This document shows, one piece after another, positions 62,494-64,000 of a stretch of 64,000 nt of DNA (position 1 is its first letter; every line of letters begins with the position of its first letter). The stretch is from positions 62,001 to 126,000 of the forward strand of contig CAKTEE010000003.1 in NCBI GenBank assembly GCA_934546985.1. The letters are read 5' to 3'. A model generated the notes under the pieces. That model ran no database searches. It was not told the DNA's origin and saw only the letters and a list, made by a program, of their open reading frames with translations. The stretch comes from an uncultured Eubacteriales bacterium. Its GTDB lineage: Bacteria > Bacillota > Clostridia > Oscillospirales > Acutalibacteraceae. The position numbers and the translations under genes are program-made.

Positions 62494-63230
62494 AAACACT
62501 TGCTTTTGCTTCCCGCAATACCAAAGAGATTTTGCGGGACAAATTAAATCTTATATTTGGACTGGGCTTCCCGTTAATTGTCCTATTCCTTTTATCTCTG
62601 ATTCAATCCAACATTCCCGTTTCCCTATTTGAAATTGAACGGCTCACTCCCGGCATTGCAGTATTTGGGCTGTCTTTTATTTCCCTTTTTTCCGGTATGC
62701 TGATTGCAAAAGACCGAACCAGCTCATTTATGCTCCGGCTGCTTACTTCTCCAATGACTGCCGGCAGCTTTATTCTGGGATATACTCTGCCGTTACTGCC
62801 TATTGCAGTAATGCAGTCGGTGATTTGTTTCATCGCGGCATTTTTTCTCGGTTTAAACCCCAGTGCAAACGTACCCATTGCCATTATTGTAACAGTTCCT
62901 GCGGCAATTCTGTTTATCGCCATTGGTTTGCTGTGCGGAAGTCTGTTTAACGATAAGCAGGTTGGCGGCATATGCGGCGCCCTGCTAACCAATTTAAGCG
63001 CATGGCTTTCCGGCATATGGTTTGATTTAAATCTGCTCGGCGGCGTTTTTAAAACCATCGCCGACTGGCTTCCCTTTGCACATGCTGTTAATGCAGGCAG
63101 ATATGCGCTTGCCGGCGAATATACAAAAATTATGCCTGACCTGCTATGGGTTATTGCCTATGCCGCTGTTATCTTTCTCACTGCAATTTTAGTTTTTCAT
63201 TCAAAAAATTTTGTTTCACGCATTAACTAA
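62490..63230 (+). CDS. ABC-2 type transporter permease
   Basis: 246 residues from ATG 62490 behind GAGGGAG. Six predicted membrane segments, including LIFGLGFPLIVLFLLSLIQ, GIAVFGLSFISLFSGMLI, LPLLPIAVMQSVICFIAAFF, VPAAILFIAIGLLCGSLF and LLWVIAYAAVIFLTAILVF. The motif AKDRTSSFMLRLLTSPMTAG is the usual coupling loop. With the ATPase it forms a small exporter of unknown substrate. Confidence 0.9.
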   Translation: MKTLAFASRNTKEILRDKLNLIFGLGFPLIVLFLLSLIQSNIPVSLFEIERLTPGIAVFGLSFISLFSGMLIAKDRTSSFMLRLLTSPMTAGSFILGYTLPLLPIAVMQSVICFIAAFFLGLNPSANVPIAIIVTVPAAILFIAIGLLCGSLFNDKQVGGICGALLTNLSAWLSGIWFDLNLLGGVFKTIADWLPFAHAVNAGRYALAGEYTKIMPDLLWVIAYAAVIFLTAILVFHSKNFVSRIN

Positions 63231-63236
63231 CAAAAA

Positions 63237-63265
63237 TTGTATATTCGTTGCCCGTCTGTTATAAT
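63237..63265 (+). promoter_or_regulatory. Promoter of the YwqG-like gene
   Basis: TTGTAT (63237-63242), 17 bp, TATAAT (63260-63265), 41 bp before the start codon. Confidence 0.75.
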
Positions 63266-63306
63266 AAAATTAGTGATTTACATTCTTTAGTTCGGAGGAT
63301 TTTATT

Positions 63307-64000
63307 ATGAATATAGAATTCAAACTGGAACAAATGTATCGCAATATGATAAATCTGGAAATTGGCGGTACTGCTGTTCCTGAAAGCGGCGCTACAAAAT
63401 TCGGCGGCGTGCCGGATGTTCCTGCTGATTTTATATGGCCTACCTTTAAAACCTCCAGTTTTGATGATAATGAAGTGAAAGAACGTCCACTAAGCTTCCT
63501 TGCCCAATTTAATTGCGAAGAAATCGCAAAGTTTGACAAGGACGATTTACTCCCACACCAAGGCCTGCTCTCTTTCTTTTATGAAATGGAATCGCAGCGC
63601 TGGGGGTTTGACCCAAAAGATGCAGGCTGTGCCCGTGTTTTCTGGTTCAAAGATATTTCTTCGCTTACTTCATCAAAATTTCCCGAAAATCTATGCGAAG
63701 ATTACCGTTTTCCCTCCTTGAATATTCTTGCCAAAGCAGAAAAATCTCTGCCGGATTGGACTGATTTCTCTACCGGGCGTGAGGTTTCCAATGATGACTA
63801 TGACCAATTTGAAGAAGCCCGCGTAATGCTTGGGGTGGAAGAACCGGAACTTTGCTCTAAACTTTTAGGCTGGCCGGATACCATCCAAAACAATATGACG
63901 CAGGAATGTGAACTGATTAACCGCGGTTACTATTTGGGCGGGATATGGAAAGACATCCCTAACGATGAAAAAATTTACGCACAGCAAAATTCACTTGAAA
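63307..64000 (+). CDS. YwqG/DUF1963 family protein, 3' end outside the window
   Basis: 231 codons are visible from ATG 63307 (CGGAGG upstream) to the window end. Family landmarks are TKFGGVPDVPADFIWPTF, LSFLAQFNCEEIAKFD, LLPHQGLLSFFYEMESQRWG, and KLLGWPDTIQNNM. YwqG-type proteins are soluble and often found near toxin or secretion loci; their role is unclear. Confidence 0.88.
   Translation, partial: MNIEFKLEQMYRNMINLEIGGTAVPESGATKFGGVPDVPADFIWPTFKTSSFDDNEVKERPLSFLAQFNCEEIAKFDKDDLLPHQGLLSFFYEMESQRWGFDPKDAGCARVFWFKDISSLTSSKFPENLCEDYRFPSLNILAKAEKSLPDWTDFSTGREVSNDDYDQFEEARVMLGVEEPELCSKLLGWPDTIQNNMTQECELINRGYYLGGIWKDIPNDEKIYAQQNSLE

Overview
The window reads as chromosome from a low-to-mid GC anaerobic Gram-positive bacterium, most likely a gut-type Clostridia/Oscillospiraceae member. 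This is inferred from the single-chain pyruvate:ferredoxin oxidoreductase, AGGAGG ribosome sites with TTG and GTG starts, near-consensus sigma-A promoters, an M60-type mucin peptidase, and TnpV/KTR element debris typical of gut Firmicutes. No species can be named from the sequence.

Region 1 (1-22,800) is the striking part. It holds one complete secreted RHS/YD-repeat toxin gene (773-7054) with an immunity gene, followed by a row of promoterless and start-less orphan cassettes. Each complete cassette repeats part of the RHS core (about 225 bp to 2 kb), then carries a different C-terminal toxin tip in AT-rich DNA, then a different small immunity gene. At least seven cassettes or cassette remnants follow the main gene. 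The longest core copy (11600-13613) is colinear without gaps with 4601-6614 of the main gene at an offset of exactly 6,999 bp, so recombination would swap the toxin tip in frame. The array is interrupted by a decayed DDE transposase and an M60/enhancin-like metalloprotease gene (17114-20227), and ends in decayed cassettes. The window starts inside a voltage-gated ion channel gene on the minus strand.

Region 2 (22,800-37,700) holds nifJ, a CNNM/CBS/CorC membrane protein, a secreted SH3-Big2-C39 protein with 267-bp internal repeats, and a peptide-antibiotic type ABC/two-component module (HTH, response regulator, ATPase, permease, histidine kinase). That module is bracketed by a broken tnpV and a broken KTR gene. 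A Usp-like gene, an RHH regulator, a family 4 uracil-DNA glycosylase and pduL follow.

Region 3 (37,700-49,500) has three related Thr-rich lipoproteins around a tRNA-Thr(CGT), a PspA/SPFH-zinc-ribbon stress pair, a GCAxxG redox protein, a DUF2752 protein, and an orphan 5S rRNA. It also has a divergent XRE-ImmA / sigma-like control block, yjdF under a probable yjdF riboswitch with a visible anti-Shine-Dalgarno loop, a DUF6020 membrane protein split at a T9 tract, and an XRE regulator with a long Gly/Val repeat tail.

Region 4 (49,500-64,000) is an envelope glycan group (GT2, glf, two related GT-C-like proteins), then housekeeping genes aroF, glyA and rarA, small lipoprotein and membrane genes, an AbrB-ABC transporter operon behind a consensus promoter, and a YwqG/DUF1963 gene cut by the window end.
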